NCBI GenBank assembly: GCA_944989445.1
Contig: CALYLW010000060.1
Location: 1,739,959 to 1,803,958 of the forward strand
Direction: 5' to 3'
DNA: 64,000 nt
DNA from: Ampullaceana balthica
Lineage: Eukaryota > Mollusca > Gastropoda > Lymnaeidae
In this document: positions 1 to 12,157 of the stretch, piece after piece
Position numbering within the stretch: position 1 is the stretch's first letter
Layout: each line of letters opens with the position of its first letter
Program-made: the position numbers and the translations under genes
Notes under the pieces: generated by a model
Seen by the model: the letters and a program-made list of their open reading frames with translations, nothing else
Told to the model about the DNA's origin: nothing
Databases searched by the model: none

Positions 1-302
1 CTATATACTTTAGTGATGAACATATATATCTCCAATGGTCTCTAATTGAGTAAGTGATCAACATATTTCCAATTGTCTATACTTGACTTAAGTTATCAAC
101 ATATTTCCAATGGTCTAATTGACTAAGGGGCCATCCATATATTACATACGAACAAAAATCGTATTTTACTACCCCCCTCCCCCTGTTGCACCCCGTACAT
201 TTTCGGGGACCACCCCATGCTTACGTACAAATTCGCTCACCCCCCCCCCTTTAAAAAAAAATAATTAAGCCATAGTCAAAAGATATTGGTTTTACTCTTT
301 GA

Positions 303-838
303 AGCCGTCCATAAATGACGTCACACGCCTAAAAAAGTGGGCGGGGGAGGGGGTGTTTTAGAAATGTGACGTCACATCAAAATGCGCACTATAATATTTG
401 ATTGCTTGCAATTTATTTAATGACGTTTTCAATGGATTCAATTGTGTTACGATATTAGAGTGCAGCCTTACACTTACACTAAATAGATACTTAAACTTAA
501 ATGACAAAAAACTGATTGGCAACATGCTAATTTTCAAAATCGAAAATACGGCTTTTAAAAAGTGTCAAAGCTCTGGGGCCGTCCTTTAATGACGTCACGC
601 AATTATGGCCAATTTTCATCCCTAATAAGTATTTATTTAGTGTAGGCCTGCATTCTAATATCGTATTACGCGTGACGTCATGTAAAACGACGTGTAACTA
701 ATCAATGCATTAAGTGGAACTTTTATTTAAAGTTGAGTTTTGATGTGACGTCACATTTCTCAAACAACAACCCCCCCCCACCTCACACATCGTCACAAAT
801 ATGTAGACCCCCCTTCCCCCGATGTGCGTGGACGGCGC
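303..838. repeat. Inverted repeat with multiple TGACGTCA palindromes
   Basis: gccgtccataaatgacgtca and gaaatgtgacgtcacatcaa on the left are mirrored by ttgatgtgacgtcacatttc and a ggacggcgcc end on the right. At least four TGACGTCA sites occur. This looks like a decayed MITE; the TGACGTCA motif equals a CRE consensus but no function is shown. Confidence 0.55.
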
Positions 839-1020
839 CTTTGTGACGTAATACCGGAGGGTGGGTCTAAGTTTTTGTCTCGAAGTGTGACGAAGGGGAG
901 GGATACAAAACGGCTAAAATCGCCTGACGTTTTTCTTGGACTGCCCTTTTATAGTTTTTTGCAACATGTGTTTTTCATGTTGAAATTATTGAAGAAATAC
1001 AATAAAACATTGAGATATTA

Positions 1021-1452
1021 TTGTCTTGAACGCTACAATACACAACTGGGAAAATAGAACAATAAAAATTTTGTGAAATTGCCGTCCCGTTGATGTCTTG
1101 AACGCTACAATACACAACTGGGAAAATAGAACAATAAAAATTTTGTGAAATTGCCGTCCCGTTGATGTCTTGAACGCTACAATACACAACTGGGAAAATA
1201 GAACAATAAAAATTTTGTGAAATTGCCGTCCCGTTGATGTCTTGAACGCTACAATACACAACTGGGAAAATAGAACAATAAAATTTTTGTGAAATTGCCG
1301 TCCCGTTGATGTCTTGAACGCTACAATACACAACTGGGAAAATAGAACAATAACAATTTTGTGAAATTGCCGTCCCGTTGATGTCTTGAACGCTACAATA
1401 CACAACTGGGAAAATAGAACAATAACAATTTTGTGAAATTGCCGTCCCGTTG
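1021..1452. repeat. 72-bp minisatellite, about 6 copies
   Basis: The unit starts gatgtcttgaacgctacaat and ends gccgtcccgtt. 72 is a multiple of three, so several frames stay open on the minus strand; these are not genes. Copies differ at only a few positions. Confidence 0.95.
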
Positions 1453-1465
1453 TGTGTTTATGACG

Positions 1466-2275
1466 GTTAGGCACCGGTGGGCGAAAAAGAAAATTGATAT
1501 AATTTCAAGAAATGGAAATTTAAATCCCAAGAATATTTGAGTAATGTGTAAACGTTTGGTCTGAATCAAATGTTAATTACTTACAAGTAATTAAAAGTTC
1601 AAAATTTCGTTTGCATTAAATTATAAAATATTATTGCATATCATTGATTATCAGTCTTTACTCAGTCGGTCTCTAATGCCGTTTGCAGCCTGAGCGGTTT
1701 ACGTTACTAGGCTTAGTGTTATGCAAATTAAATTTGTTGTGCTCAAATCAACATATTTCCAATGGTCTATATTTGACTAAGAGATCACCATATTTTTTGT
1801 GGTCTATACTTCGCTTTGTCTTATACAAAATAGAAGACCATATATTTCCTCCAACGTTTTAATATTATTTGTATACTTCTTCAGTGAGCGGGTCAGCGTC
1901 AAATCACTGAACATGTGTCGCTGAGTGGGGGTAGGGGGATAGCAGCAGATTGAAAAGGTTGGGAACCCCCGTTTTAGTATTTTAAAGTACATGTACACTT
2001 ATGTACACTGTACACTTATTTATTGCTGCCATTCGAAGTGGGCCGGGCTGTTGCGGGGTTCGTTTTGTACATAGATGAAGTCATAATTTTACATTGGACT
2101 CAGCCGTCACGATTTGAAGTGGCGATCAATACCAGTAGAGGAATATAATAACGTGAGACAGTTTACATTTATTAAACGCTTGGATTTACACAAAAAAATC
2201 TATTGGCCAGTCTACCTTTCTGCTTACATAAATCTCTGCTAGACAGGTGTGTCGTATATATCGATCTTCTTCTTT
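1466..2275. other. Unassigned AT-rich sequence
   Basis: No gene, RNA or clear mobile element seen. The phrase caacatatttccaatggtct recurs from the first 120 bp of the window, so part of it is dispersed repeat. Confidence 0.5.
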
Positions 2276-2455
2276 GATATCTTGTGTTGAAAACGTAGGT
2301 CGTATGACGTGAGCGATGCTATATTTCTATTCTTAAATAACATCTTGTGTTGAAAACGTAGGTCGAAAGAAGTGCGCGATGCTATATTTCTATTCTTAAA
2401 TAACATCTTGTGTTGAAAATGTAGGTCGTATAAGGTTAGATATGCTATATTTCTA
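2276..2455. repeat. About 63-bp tandem repeat, 3 copies
   Basis: The unit begins atcttgtgttgaaaacgtag and ends with gctatatttctattc; the third copy is diverged. Confidence 0.85.
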
Positions 2456-2612
2456 TTCCTACTTGATTTGTTAAGTTTGAAAGGTAATTAAAACTGCGGT
2501 AGATATCAATTGATTAGAAGTGTAAGTAGTGTACATGTTGGGTGAAGCTGATGCCGTATTTAAAGGACTCTGTTAGATATTGGGTGTTTGTCATAGACCC
2601 ATAATAGATGAC

Positions 2613-3051
2613 AAATAAAATATTTAAAAAATCTTTTTTTAAAAGGACACGCTTTTATTTACATATAGAAAGTGCACTAAAAAGAAGAAAATAAAAATTT
2701 TCAATCCGTGAACCTATCGACTGCACATAAAAGCGTGGGGCGCCCATCACAACTCATTTCTTATTGCAACTACTCTTTTGCATATAGATACATTTTTCTA
2801 ATTAATATGATAGTAGCATGTATATGATCAAAGTTGTGAAACTTTAAATGTTTATTAATATTCATATAAATTTGTATTTATGTTTCGCAGCTTTGTACAT
2901 GATTGCGAGTTGTGATGTGGGCCCCACGCTTTTATGTGCAGTCGATAGGTTCACGGATTGAAAATTTTTATTTTCTTCTTTTTAGTGCACTTTCTATATG
3001 TAAATAAAAGCGTGTCCTTTTAAAAAAAAGATTTTTTAAATATTTTATTTT
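2613..3051. mobile_element. Foldback palindrome, copy 1
   Basis: Arms of over 150 bp: aggacacgcttttatttaca and cataaaagcgtggggcgccc on the left are mirrored by tgtaaataaaagcgtgtcct and the inverse of the second motif on the right. Same family as 28098-28537 and 40882-41307. A related downstream block (to about 3620) includes ggtacattcgatcgatctga and an inverted copy of the tcaattttcagttaggg block of the other copies. Confidence 0.85.
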
Positions 3052-4766
3052 CTACTTTTTAGTAACACAATTTTTTAATCAATTTTTTGACATAATCAAC
3101 TCAATTTAATTAGTCAAACTTCGTTGTCTATAACTTAAATGTGATAGTGGTAAAAAGATAGATTATTAATTACAAATTTATGTATTTAAAAATAACAGTT
3201 TCCCCAACTGAAAATTGAACCCAGTACCTCCAGGTCGAAAATCCATTAAGCTAACAATTGGGCCAACTAGGCTACACAAATACCAGTTGTTCCTCTTGTA
3301 TTATCATGTCAATTTAGATTTAGTTTCGAATTACTGAGCTGTTTAACACCTGGAATGTCGTCATCCATGGCTGGTTGTGAACTCCGGTGACATTCACGTG
3401 AAAGTCAAGAATAGCACGGATACAGATTATATATAAAGATAAACGTAAAAATGCATTTATTTAATTACGGTACATTCGATCGATCTGAAATTTTGATACA
3501 CTGTATTGTCATCCAAGATCTATCTGTGGTAAAATTTTGAGATCTCTAGGACCATCAGAAGTGGTTTAATTTTACGTTACAAGATTTGACGGATACAACA
3601 TGCAAAAAGGGTGAGTTAAATAAAAGCTTGTAATGACATGAGTGTAATCCCCCATATCTGTTACTGCCAAATTTTGGAAAACTTCGTCCAGTACCGACTC
3701 AGAGTGTGGCATATTTAATTGGTCTCGCGACAGTGACGTGGCTAGTGCTTTGTTGTAATATTACATTTTGTGATCTTCTTACATGTCTTCTTGGTAGACC
3801 TCAGCAGATTTAGGATTTTGACTCTTAAAAGACATCTTCTCATATCGAACCAGTTCTTTGTTCTCTTTGTTGGTTACCGGTACAAAGACACACACAAAAA
3901 AAAAGCAACGGATAACTATACGACCTTGTAAGTCGCCTACTCCTGCATGAAGAGAACGGTTGGGAATACATGTATATTCGGACCTGGTAAGTGAACTGAT
4001 TGATCCCTGTGTATGAACTGATCCCTGAATAGAAAATGACCCCTAAGTATGAATCCGTCTCGTATCCGTTTCTGCCCTAAAATCGCTGTTTTGTTGTCTT
4101 CTTCCTTCTGAAAGCTGGTAGGTTGTGTTTGCAACTTACACTTCTGAATTGGAGAGTTGTTGCAAATAAAATGTGTAATTTAAAAACATATGCACATACG
4201 TTATGGACTTTCTACCAGATGTACGAGGTAGTTGTACACATTTGTTGGGTCATATTCCTATGACGTCAAAATAGCTACTCTAAAAGCAGTTAGGGCCTGA
4301 CAGCACACACTTCCTCTAGTTTGAGAACCATTTCTTGCGTTATAAATAACATCTGATAAACAGAATAAATCCCCGCCGTTCATCGAATTAATGAAATTCC
4401 TATTTATGAAAAGATTTCAATAATTTGAAATGTGGCCTTGACCCCTAGCCTATACCATCTTGTCAACGGGGGTGGGGGGGGGGAGTCAATATTTGAAACT
4501 AATATTTGTGCCAGTGTTAGCCGAGTGCTCTTTGCCCCCGTTGTCCCCCCTTCCCGGCGTTGAGTGGACCTGGATGGCACAACTGCAAAAGTAGGTTGAT
4601 GTTCCACGTTGCTGTCCAACAGATGGTCAACGCTACAGATGCCAAGGTCAGGGTACTGCCAGTGATTAGTTCAAACATGTATGCGCGTGCAATAGTCAGT
4701 TTGTTATGATTGATTGTAGGCTAGCCGCGAGTTAAGAGTGGAAGATTGCTGCACGTGAATGCCAGT
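3052..4766. other. Dispersed-repeat remnant and unassigned sequence
   Basis: 3052-3620 belongs to the composite foldback repeat family. 3620-4766 shows no gene; short open frames there have no exon-like splice context. Confidence 0.55.
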
Positions 4767-5110
4767 TAACATTGGTGGACTGCTAATAGTGGATAGGTGC
4801 TAGATAACATTGGTGGATTGCTAACAGTGGATAGGTGCTAGATAACATTGGTGGATTGCTAATAGTGGATAGGTGCTAGATAACATTGGTGGATTGCTAA
4901 TAGTGGATAGCTGCTAGATAACATTGGTGGACTGCTAATAGTGGATAGCTGCTAGTTAATAGTGGTGGATACCTTCTAGATAACAGTGGTGGATTTCTGC
5001 ACGTGGATAGCTGCTAGTTCACAGTGGAGGATTGCTGCTAGTGGATACCTGCTAGATAACAGTGGTGGATTGCTGCTAGTGGATTGCTGCAAGTTTACAA
5101 TGGTGGATTG
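4767..5110. repeat. 38-bp degenerate minisatellite, about 9 copies
   Basis: The core unit is aacattggtggattgctaat plus agtggataggtgctagat; it degrades toward the 3' side into gtggattgctgctagtgg variants. Confidence 0.88.
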
Positions 5111-5562
5111 TTGCATGGATGTGTTATTATCGCTGCCCTGTATTTCACCTTTTATAATTGATATACCATTCCACCTTTTATGACTTATATTTTATCTCTT
5201 CTTTTATAATTTATATTTCATTTCACCTCATTAAATTGAATATCACTTCACCTACTGTAACTGATATTTCAATTTCATTTCATGTTTTATAACTGGTATT
5301 TGATTTAAACTTTTGAAATAGATATTTCATTTCACCTCTTATAATTGATATTTCATTTCACGTATTATAATTAATGTTTCATTTCCCCTTTTATAATTTT
5401 TTATTTCACACATACACTATAATTGATATTTAATTTCGCCCACTGACCGGCCTATGATGGTGAGTAACCAACGATGTATATAATTCTAAAGTTTGTCCAG
5501 GACTTCACTAGTAGTTCCTCCGTTTAGTAGTCCTGTTACTAGTGAATGCCTTTGGTTAACAT
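5111..5562. other. Degenerate AT-rich repeat
   Basis: Recurring tatttcatttcacctttta phrases at about 30-40 bp intervals suggest an old, decayed tandem repeat. No gene seen. Confidence 0.5.
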
Positions 5563-6197
5563 AAGGTTGTATCATCACCTTGAGGACAGTACAGTGTGGC
5601 TATTAGGCTATCAGATGGTTGTATCATCACCTTGAGGACAGTACAGTGTGGCTATTAGGCTATCAGATGGTTGTATCATCACCTAGAGGACAGTACAGTG
5701 TGGCTATTAGGCTATCAGATGGTTGTATCATCACCTAGAGGACAGTACAGTGTCGCTATTAGGCTATCAGATGGTTGTATCATCACCTTGAGGACAGTAC
5801 AGTGTGGCTATTAGGCTATCAGATGGTTGTATCATCACCTTGAGGACAGTACAGTGTGGCTATTAGGCTATCAGATGGTTGTATCATCACCTTGAGGACA
5901 GTACAGTGTGGCTATTAGGCTATCAGATGATTGTATCATCACCTTGAGGACAGTACAGTGTGGCTATTAGGCTATCAGATGGTTGTATCATCACCTTGAG
6001 GACAGTACAGTGTGGCTATTAGGCTATCAGATGGTTGTATCATCACCTTGAGGACAGTACAGTGTGGCTATTAGGCTATCAGATGATTGTATCATCACCT
6101 TGAGGACAGTACAGTGTGGCTATTAGGCTATCAGATGGTTGTATCATCACCTTGAGGACAGTACAGTGTGGCTATAAGGCTATCAGATGGTTGTATC
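5563..6197. repeat. 52-bp minisatellite, 12 copies
   Basis: The unit starts gttgtatcatcaccttgagg and continues acagtacagtgtggctatta. It is nearly homogeneous, with single-base variants (cttgagg/ctagagg). Confidence 0.95.
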
Positions 6198-6382
6198 AAC
6201 CAACGTCCGTCAACACTAAAGCGATTAGCCAAGCCCCGCCCTATGTTTGAGTTTTAGTTATGTTTATGGGTTGGGGCAGTGGTCCTCAAAGTAGTTGGTT
6301 GGATATGTGTTAAATGTATTTTCCCAGTTATATGCTTAGTTTTTTTTTAAAATATATATTTTAAAAAAATATATAATTTTTC

Positions 6383-7415
6383 AATCTTGCACTCTTCTGT
6401 AGATGACGTCCTTTCAATCTTACACTCTTCTGTAGATGACGTCCTTTCAATCTTACACTCTTCTTTAGATGACGTCCTTTCAATCTTGCACTCTTCTGTC
6501 GATGGTGTCCGTTCAATATTGCACTCTTCTGTAGATGACGTTCTTTCAATCTTGCACTATTCTGTCGGTGGTGTCCGTTCAATCTTGCACTCTTCTGAAG
6601 ATGACATTATTTCAATCTTGCACTCTTCTGTAAATGACGTTCGTTCAATCTTCCACTCGTCTCTAGATGACGTCCTTTCAATCTTGCACTCTTCTGTAGA
6701 TGACGTCCTTTCAATCTTGCACTCTTCTGTAGATGACGTCCTTTCAATCTTGCACTCTTCTGTAGATGACGTCCTTTCAATCTTGCACTCTTCTGTAGAT
6801 GACGTCCTTTCAATCTTGCACTCTTCTGTAGATGACGTCCTTTCAATCTTGCACTCTTCTGTAGATGACGTCCTTTCAATCTTGCACTCTTCTGTAGATG
6901 ACGTCCTTTTAATCTTGCACTCTTCTGTAGATGACGTCCTTTCAATCTTGCACTCTTCTGTAGATGACGTCCTTTCAATCTTGCACTCTTCTGTAGATGA
7001 CGTCCTTTCAATCTTGCACTCTTCTGTAGATGACGTCCTTTCAATCTTGCACTCTTCTGTAGATGACGTCCTTTCAATCTTGCACTCTTCTGTAGATGAC
7101 GTCCTTTCAATCTTGCACTCTTCTGTAGATGACGTCCTTTCAATCTTGCACCTTTCTGTAGATGACGTCCTTTCAATCTTGCACTCTTCTGTAGATGACG
7201 TCCTTTCAATCTTGCACTCTTCTGTAGATGACGTCCTTTCAATCTTGCACTCTTCTGTAGATGACGTCCTTTTAATCTTGCACTCTTCTGTAGATGACGT
7301 CCTTTCAATCTTGCACTCTTCTGTAGATGACGTCCTTTCAATCTTGCACTCTTCTGTAGATGACGTCCTTTCAATCTTGCACTCTTCTGTAGATGACGCC
7401 CGTTCAGCCTGTATC
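6383..7415. repeat. 33-bp minisatellite, about 31 copies
   Basis: The unit is tcaatcttgcactcttctgt plus agatgacgtcctt. The 5' copies are diverged and the central and 3' copies nearly identical. Because 33 is divisible by three and the unit lacks stops, it produces spurious frames of 255-359 codons on both strands. Each unit carries ATGACGTC, a CRE-like core. Confidence 0.96.
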
Positions 7416-7486
7416 AATACCAGTAGATCCCCAACACTAGTAGTTGTGACGGGGACAATCTCTTAACGGCTTTACTTAGTTTACCT

Positions 7487-8962
7487 GTGATATCTTATCT
7501 TATCTTATCTTATCTGTTTACAGACGCTCCTTCCACACAAAGATCATTGCGATCCCACGCCTATCTATGGTTTGTGTTTAGTCCTGCATTTTTATTAGGA
7601 TTTAAATGTTGATAAAGTGTTGGTTTTCCTGGATTCTTCAGGCAACCCCATTCCACGCCCCGAATTCCGGACTGGAAGAATGAAAATTTGTATGAGTTTG
7701 TTCTTGCATACGGAATAAGAAAGGTGTTTTTATCCTTATGTCTATATGAGGGTTGTATTACGTTATCTTTGTGTTGTATTTCTAAATTAGAATTAATTGC
7801 TTTATGTATGATTACTACTTTGCTCTTGTTCTTCTATCCTCTAGTGTTTCAATGTTTAATTATTTAACTAATGGTGTTATTCTTGTCAGTTTTGAATATT
7901 CTCCAGTAATGAATCTGGCAGCTCTTTTTTGAATTTGTTCTACTTTATCAATGCTTTCTTTGGTGGATGGGTCCCATACAGAAGATGCATATTCTAGTAC
8001 AGGTCTCACCAAAGTGAGGTAGTATTTTAGTTTCATATCTCTATTACATTTGAAGAGCTCAAGGGAAGAAACGGCTATGTCACATTTTTGTAGTTTTGAA
8101 ATATTCAAGTTTTAAAGTGCAACATTATATAGATTTCGTATAAATTAACTAAATAGATTTGAATTTTTAATAGGGTCAGAGAATTATTTTTTGCATAAAA
8201 TTTCATGCAGAGCATTCTATTTTCGATCCTCTATCAGATACAGGGGATAACTAAAAAAAATTCAAAAATGTCACTTGGCCGTTTCTTCCCCTGAGGTCTT
8301 CATTTGTTAAAGTTTCTTTTTATAAAGCCTAAGGTTTTGTTTGATTTTTTAATAACTTCATTGACATGGGGATTCCATGATAGTTTCTCATTTATTAAGA
8401 CTCCTAAGTATTTTGCATCTTTAGTTTGGGTCAGTTCTTTTCCATGAATGTAATATTTTGAATTTATTTGTTTCTTTTTCTTTGTTTCTCTTAACAGTTG
8501 ACACTTTTCTGGGTGGAAAGACATACTCCAGTTAGTTTCCCATTTTATCAATTCATCTAAGTCTTTTTGTAAAATTTTGCTATCTTGTTCTGATTTAATT
8601 GTTCTATAGATTATACAATCATCAGCAAATAACCTAACTTTTGTACCTGTTGAGATTTTGTTGGGTAAATCATTTATATAAATTAAAAAGAGTAAGGGAC
8701 CTAACACAGTTCCTTGTGGAACTCCTGAGTTAACCTTTATTGGTGCAGATTTAGATCCATTAATTATTACAGTTTGCTCCCTGCCCAAAATGAAGTCTTG
8801 GATCCAGTGATGTAAGGGACCTGAGATTCCAAAGTAGTTAAGTTTTTTAAGTAAACTAAGGTGGTGAACTTTGTCAAATGCTTTTGAGAAGTCAAGTAAT
8901 ATTGTGTCTATTTGATCATTATTGTCTAAGCCTTTTGATAATTCATCTATTAAACCTATTAA
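7487..8962 (-). pseudogene. 5'-truncated LINE copy A interrupted by a MITE
   Basis: The RT palm (8788-8300, with [20 protein letters not shown] and FADD) and the thumb fragment (8052-7860) are split by a 248-bp insertion at 8053-8300. The 5' break is at about 8962, inside the region that reads through in copies B and C. The tail is (TTATC)n at 7489-7512 on the plus strand. It is more diverged than B and C, hence probably older. Confidence 0.85.
8053..8300. mobile_element. MITE inserted in LINE copy A
   Basis: 248 bp with terminal inverted repeats of about 24 bp (AAGAGCTCAAGGGAAGAAAC on the left; its inverted near-copy ends GAGGTCTT on the right). It is flanked by a 6-bp direct repeat catttg at 8047-8052 and 8301-8306. 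The empty site is visible in LINE copies B and C. No coding capacity. Confidence 0.8.
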
Positions 8963-9705
8963 CTATTAAACCTATATGGACTTGTGATGTTGGACAATAA
9001 TCTTGAAGAATGACCCTAATGTTAGCCAGGGTCGTATCGTCAATCCTGTCACGTGGCCAAGTCGGGAGAGACATCCAACAACAATTTTATAGTTCTATTG
9101 GCTTATTTTCTAATTAAATCATTAATGTTTTAGACACACTATCATTAACTGTAACCACTTTTATGGAAGCTGTACATACAAGTGACCACTGTTTGGGATA
9201 TTTCCTCACAGTACTACCTCTTGTGGGATACGCCCTCACATTGATGAGATTGTGTCTAAAAGTCGCGGTTCTTTGAATCGACTTTGCTCAAATGTTGGAG
9301 CTCTGACGTGTCATAGTTGTGCTACAATGTGGGGACCCTCGCACTTTTCATTAGCATGTCTCAGCTGGGATTGATTTTGGGCATCGTTACACCGAGTTCA
9401 CCTGGAGTTACTCGGTGTTGTGTTTTGGGGATTGCGTTATGTCCGACATTCCATGGCGTCGACACAGTTAACCTCTAGTGGACTACTTGTTAGTGCCAGA
9501 CAATCTCAACATTGTTGGATGTCATGGCGATGCTTGTGTCAAGTACTCTGCAATGTACGTAGATGTCAGAAATGAAATTTTGTTATCATTGAAGGTTTCG
9601 TTTTGGTAGTGAGTTCACAGTGAAACGGCAAAATGTTTGGGACAATGAGCATGAGCGGCGTTTAACACAGAGTGAGGTGTATCAGATTGGTCATTGGGGC
9701 CCATC
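8963..9705. other. Unassigned single-copy-looking sequence
   Basis: Less AT-rich than its neighbours, with no open frame above background and no recognisable element. Confidence 0.5.
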
Positions 9706-9708
9706 TTA

Positions 9709-10805
9709 ATGCCATGCTTTACAACGTTGTAACTCTTCATACTTCATACCGTGCTTTACAACGTTGTAACTCTTCATACTTCATACCATGCTTTACAACG
9801 TTGTAACTCTTCATACTTCATACCGTGCTTTACAACGTTGTAACTCTTCATACCGTGCTTTACAACGTTGTAACTCTTCATACTTCATACCGTGCTTTAC
9901 AACGTTGTAACTCTTCATACTTCATACCGTGCTTTACAACGTTGTAACTCTTCATACCATGCTTTACAACGTTGTAACTCTTCATACTTCATACCGTGCT
10001 TTACAACGTTGTAACTCTTCATACTTCATACCGTGCTTTACAACGTTGTAACTCTTCATACTTCATACCGTGCTTTACAACGTTGTAACTCTTCATACTT
10101 CATACCGTGCTTTACAACGTTGTAACTCTTCATACTTCATACCGTAGTTTACAACGTTGTAACTCTTCATACTTGATACCGTGCTTTACAACGTTGTAAC
10201 TCTTCATACTTCATACCGTGCTTTACAACGTTGTAACTCTTCATACTTCATACCGTGCTTTACAACGTTGTAACTCTTCATACTTCATACCATGCTTTAC
10301 AACGTTGTAACTCTTCATATTTCATACCATGCTTTACAACGTTGTAACTCTTCATACCATGCTTTACATCGTTGTAACTCTTCATACTTCATAACATGCT
10401 TTACAACGTTGTAACTCTTCATATTTCATACCATGCTTTACAACGTTGTAACTCTTCATACTTCATAGCATGCTTTACAACGTTGTAACTCTTCATACTT
10501 CATAGCATGCTTTACAACGTTGTAACTCTTCATACCATGCTTTACAACGTTGTAACTCTTCATACTTCATAGCATGCTTTACAACGTTGTAACTCTTCAT
10601 ACTTCATACCATGCTTTACAACGTTGTAACTCTTCATACTTCATAGCATGCTTTACAACGTTGTAACTCTTCATACTTCATAGCATGCTTTACAACGTTG
10701 TAACTCTTCATACTTCATAGCATGCTTTACAACGTTGTAACTCTTTATACCATACTTTACAATTTTATAAATCTTCGGGCGATACTTTGCAATGTTATAA
10801 CTCAC
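9709..10805. repeat. 37/30-bp palindromic minisatellite, about 29 copies
   Basis: Unit catgctttacaacgttgtaa plus ctcttcatacttcatac. A perfect 14-bp palindrome TTACAACGTTGTAA sits in every copy. A shorter variant lacks one catactt step, and copies after 10745 decay. Confidence 0.95.
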
Positions 10806-11932
10806 TCATAAAACCATTTTTGCAAATGAAAAAGGTGTGAATGGGGTAAACAAATGTATATTTCCCATTGTTTATCTGATGATATCCTTGTCGTCATGAT
10901 AATCTTGTCAAGGTCTACTTACCGGTATGCCATGTTATCTTTGGAATTCTACTGATAAACGTTTTCCTAGTGATTAATGTTTTAATTTGGATCAAATAGA
11001 ATTGGGACATTTGCTATAACATGGCCAAATGATATGTTACAAACAATGAACAAAGACGTTCATGTCTTAAAAAGTATACATTTTCGACAGAAACACGTTA
11101 ATAACGCATTCTATGGTGCCTACATTAAACTAGTGGCAGTTGATAGTGTTGTCAACATCATTGACTCCGTGCATTAGTGTAATATTCCTGGCAATCTTGT
11201 TCTGGTAATTGACTCAGTCTTGATGTCAGACTGCAGCACCATCTGGTCGAGCTCAATATAAGCTTACAGTTGTTGAACACGTTTATAAAGATTACTGATT
11301 GAATACCCCACGACCCGAACTCTCTGTCAGATCATACCTTGTATGTACATCATAGTTACCTTAAATCAATTGGATCATGAAGAATTCCTTCCCTTTAAGT
11401 ACCGACACATGTCTTCTATTTCTTAAGGGGCACCGTAAATGCTCTGACATATACGGCTTCTATTTGTATTTTAAGGATCATTTTTACTCAGAAAAATAAT
11501 TGAGAAGCATTGTAGTTAAACTTTAGTGATTGTCAAATGTTGAGCACGTGTGCTGAAAATGAATATGTGCCAAGTCCTCAAACAACACTTCAATTTATTT
11601 GGATCTATATATAATTATCTCATCTTTTCTATTTAATGTCTCAATGGATGTGAGCTTATTATTACAAGATCTGTCCATGATTGGCACGATGAAACCACCA
11701 CGTGTTCAATCCACAGCAAGTTCACCATTTTCATATTTCTAATGATGCGCCTTTTTAGCAGTCCATAGTATGCAGATTACTTCAATGGTGACTTTGCTGG
11801 GTTCCTAGTAAAGTGACAGATTTTGTTTGACTAACAATGTTGTACAGCAGGTTCTAACTTTAAGTCCCCGCATCCCAAAATTGTTGGCCAACCTCATGTT
11901 TCCCTTTTCTCATTTCGAAGGCGTGCCACGGC
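10806..11932. promoter_or_regulatory. Gene 1 upstream region
   Basis: About 1.1 kb of mostly unique sequence directly 5' of the first coding exon. It probably holds the 5' UTR and promoter or a leader intron. I see no convincing TATA box placement or transcription start, so the call rests on position only. Confidence 0.35.
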
Positions 11933-12157
11933 ATGACTGACATCTTGATGGGGAGCCGCCCCCGGCGGCAGTGTCTGCTGATCTCAGGGGCGATGTTCCT
12001 GGCCACCTTCATGTACATCCTGCTCAACTCCCAGGGAAACCTCACCTTCCCACTCATGACACGCTACACCAGCTGCAATGTGTCTGGTCCCTCTCACCTG
12101 GGCTCTCATCGAGACTACGACGAGTGGCCGGTCTTTGCTGTCCAACTCATGAGTCAT
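11933..12157 (+). CDS. Gene 1 exon 1: cytoplasmic tail, membrane anchor, luminal stem
   Basis: Codes residues 1-75. The ATG at 11933 is the first in-frame ATG after the stop at 11861-11863. A possible acceptor (cgaag) ends at 11920, so a 5' UTR exon could splice in just before the ATG. The hydrophobic stretch [18 protein letters not shown] follows RPRRQ. The donor is CAT|GTGAGT at 12158, phase 0. Two other frames are also open here, but only this one joins in phase with exon 2. Confidence 0.78.

Noticed and set aside
6387..7466. 359-codon plus-strand and 286-codon minus-strand frames
   Set aside because: The 33-bp unit is divisible by three and lacks stops, so both strands stay open; no protein features.
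9709..10805. CRISPR array
   Set aside because: It has palindromic repeats, but the spacers are repeated too and the context is eukaryotic; this is a minisatellite.
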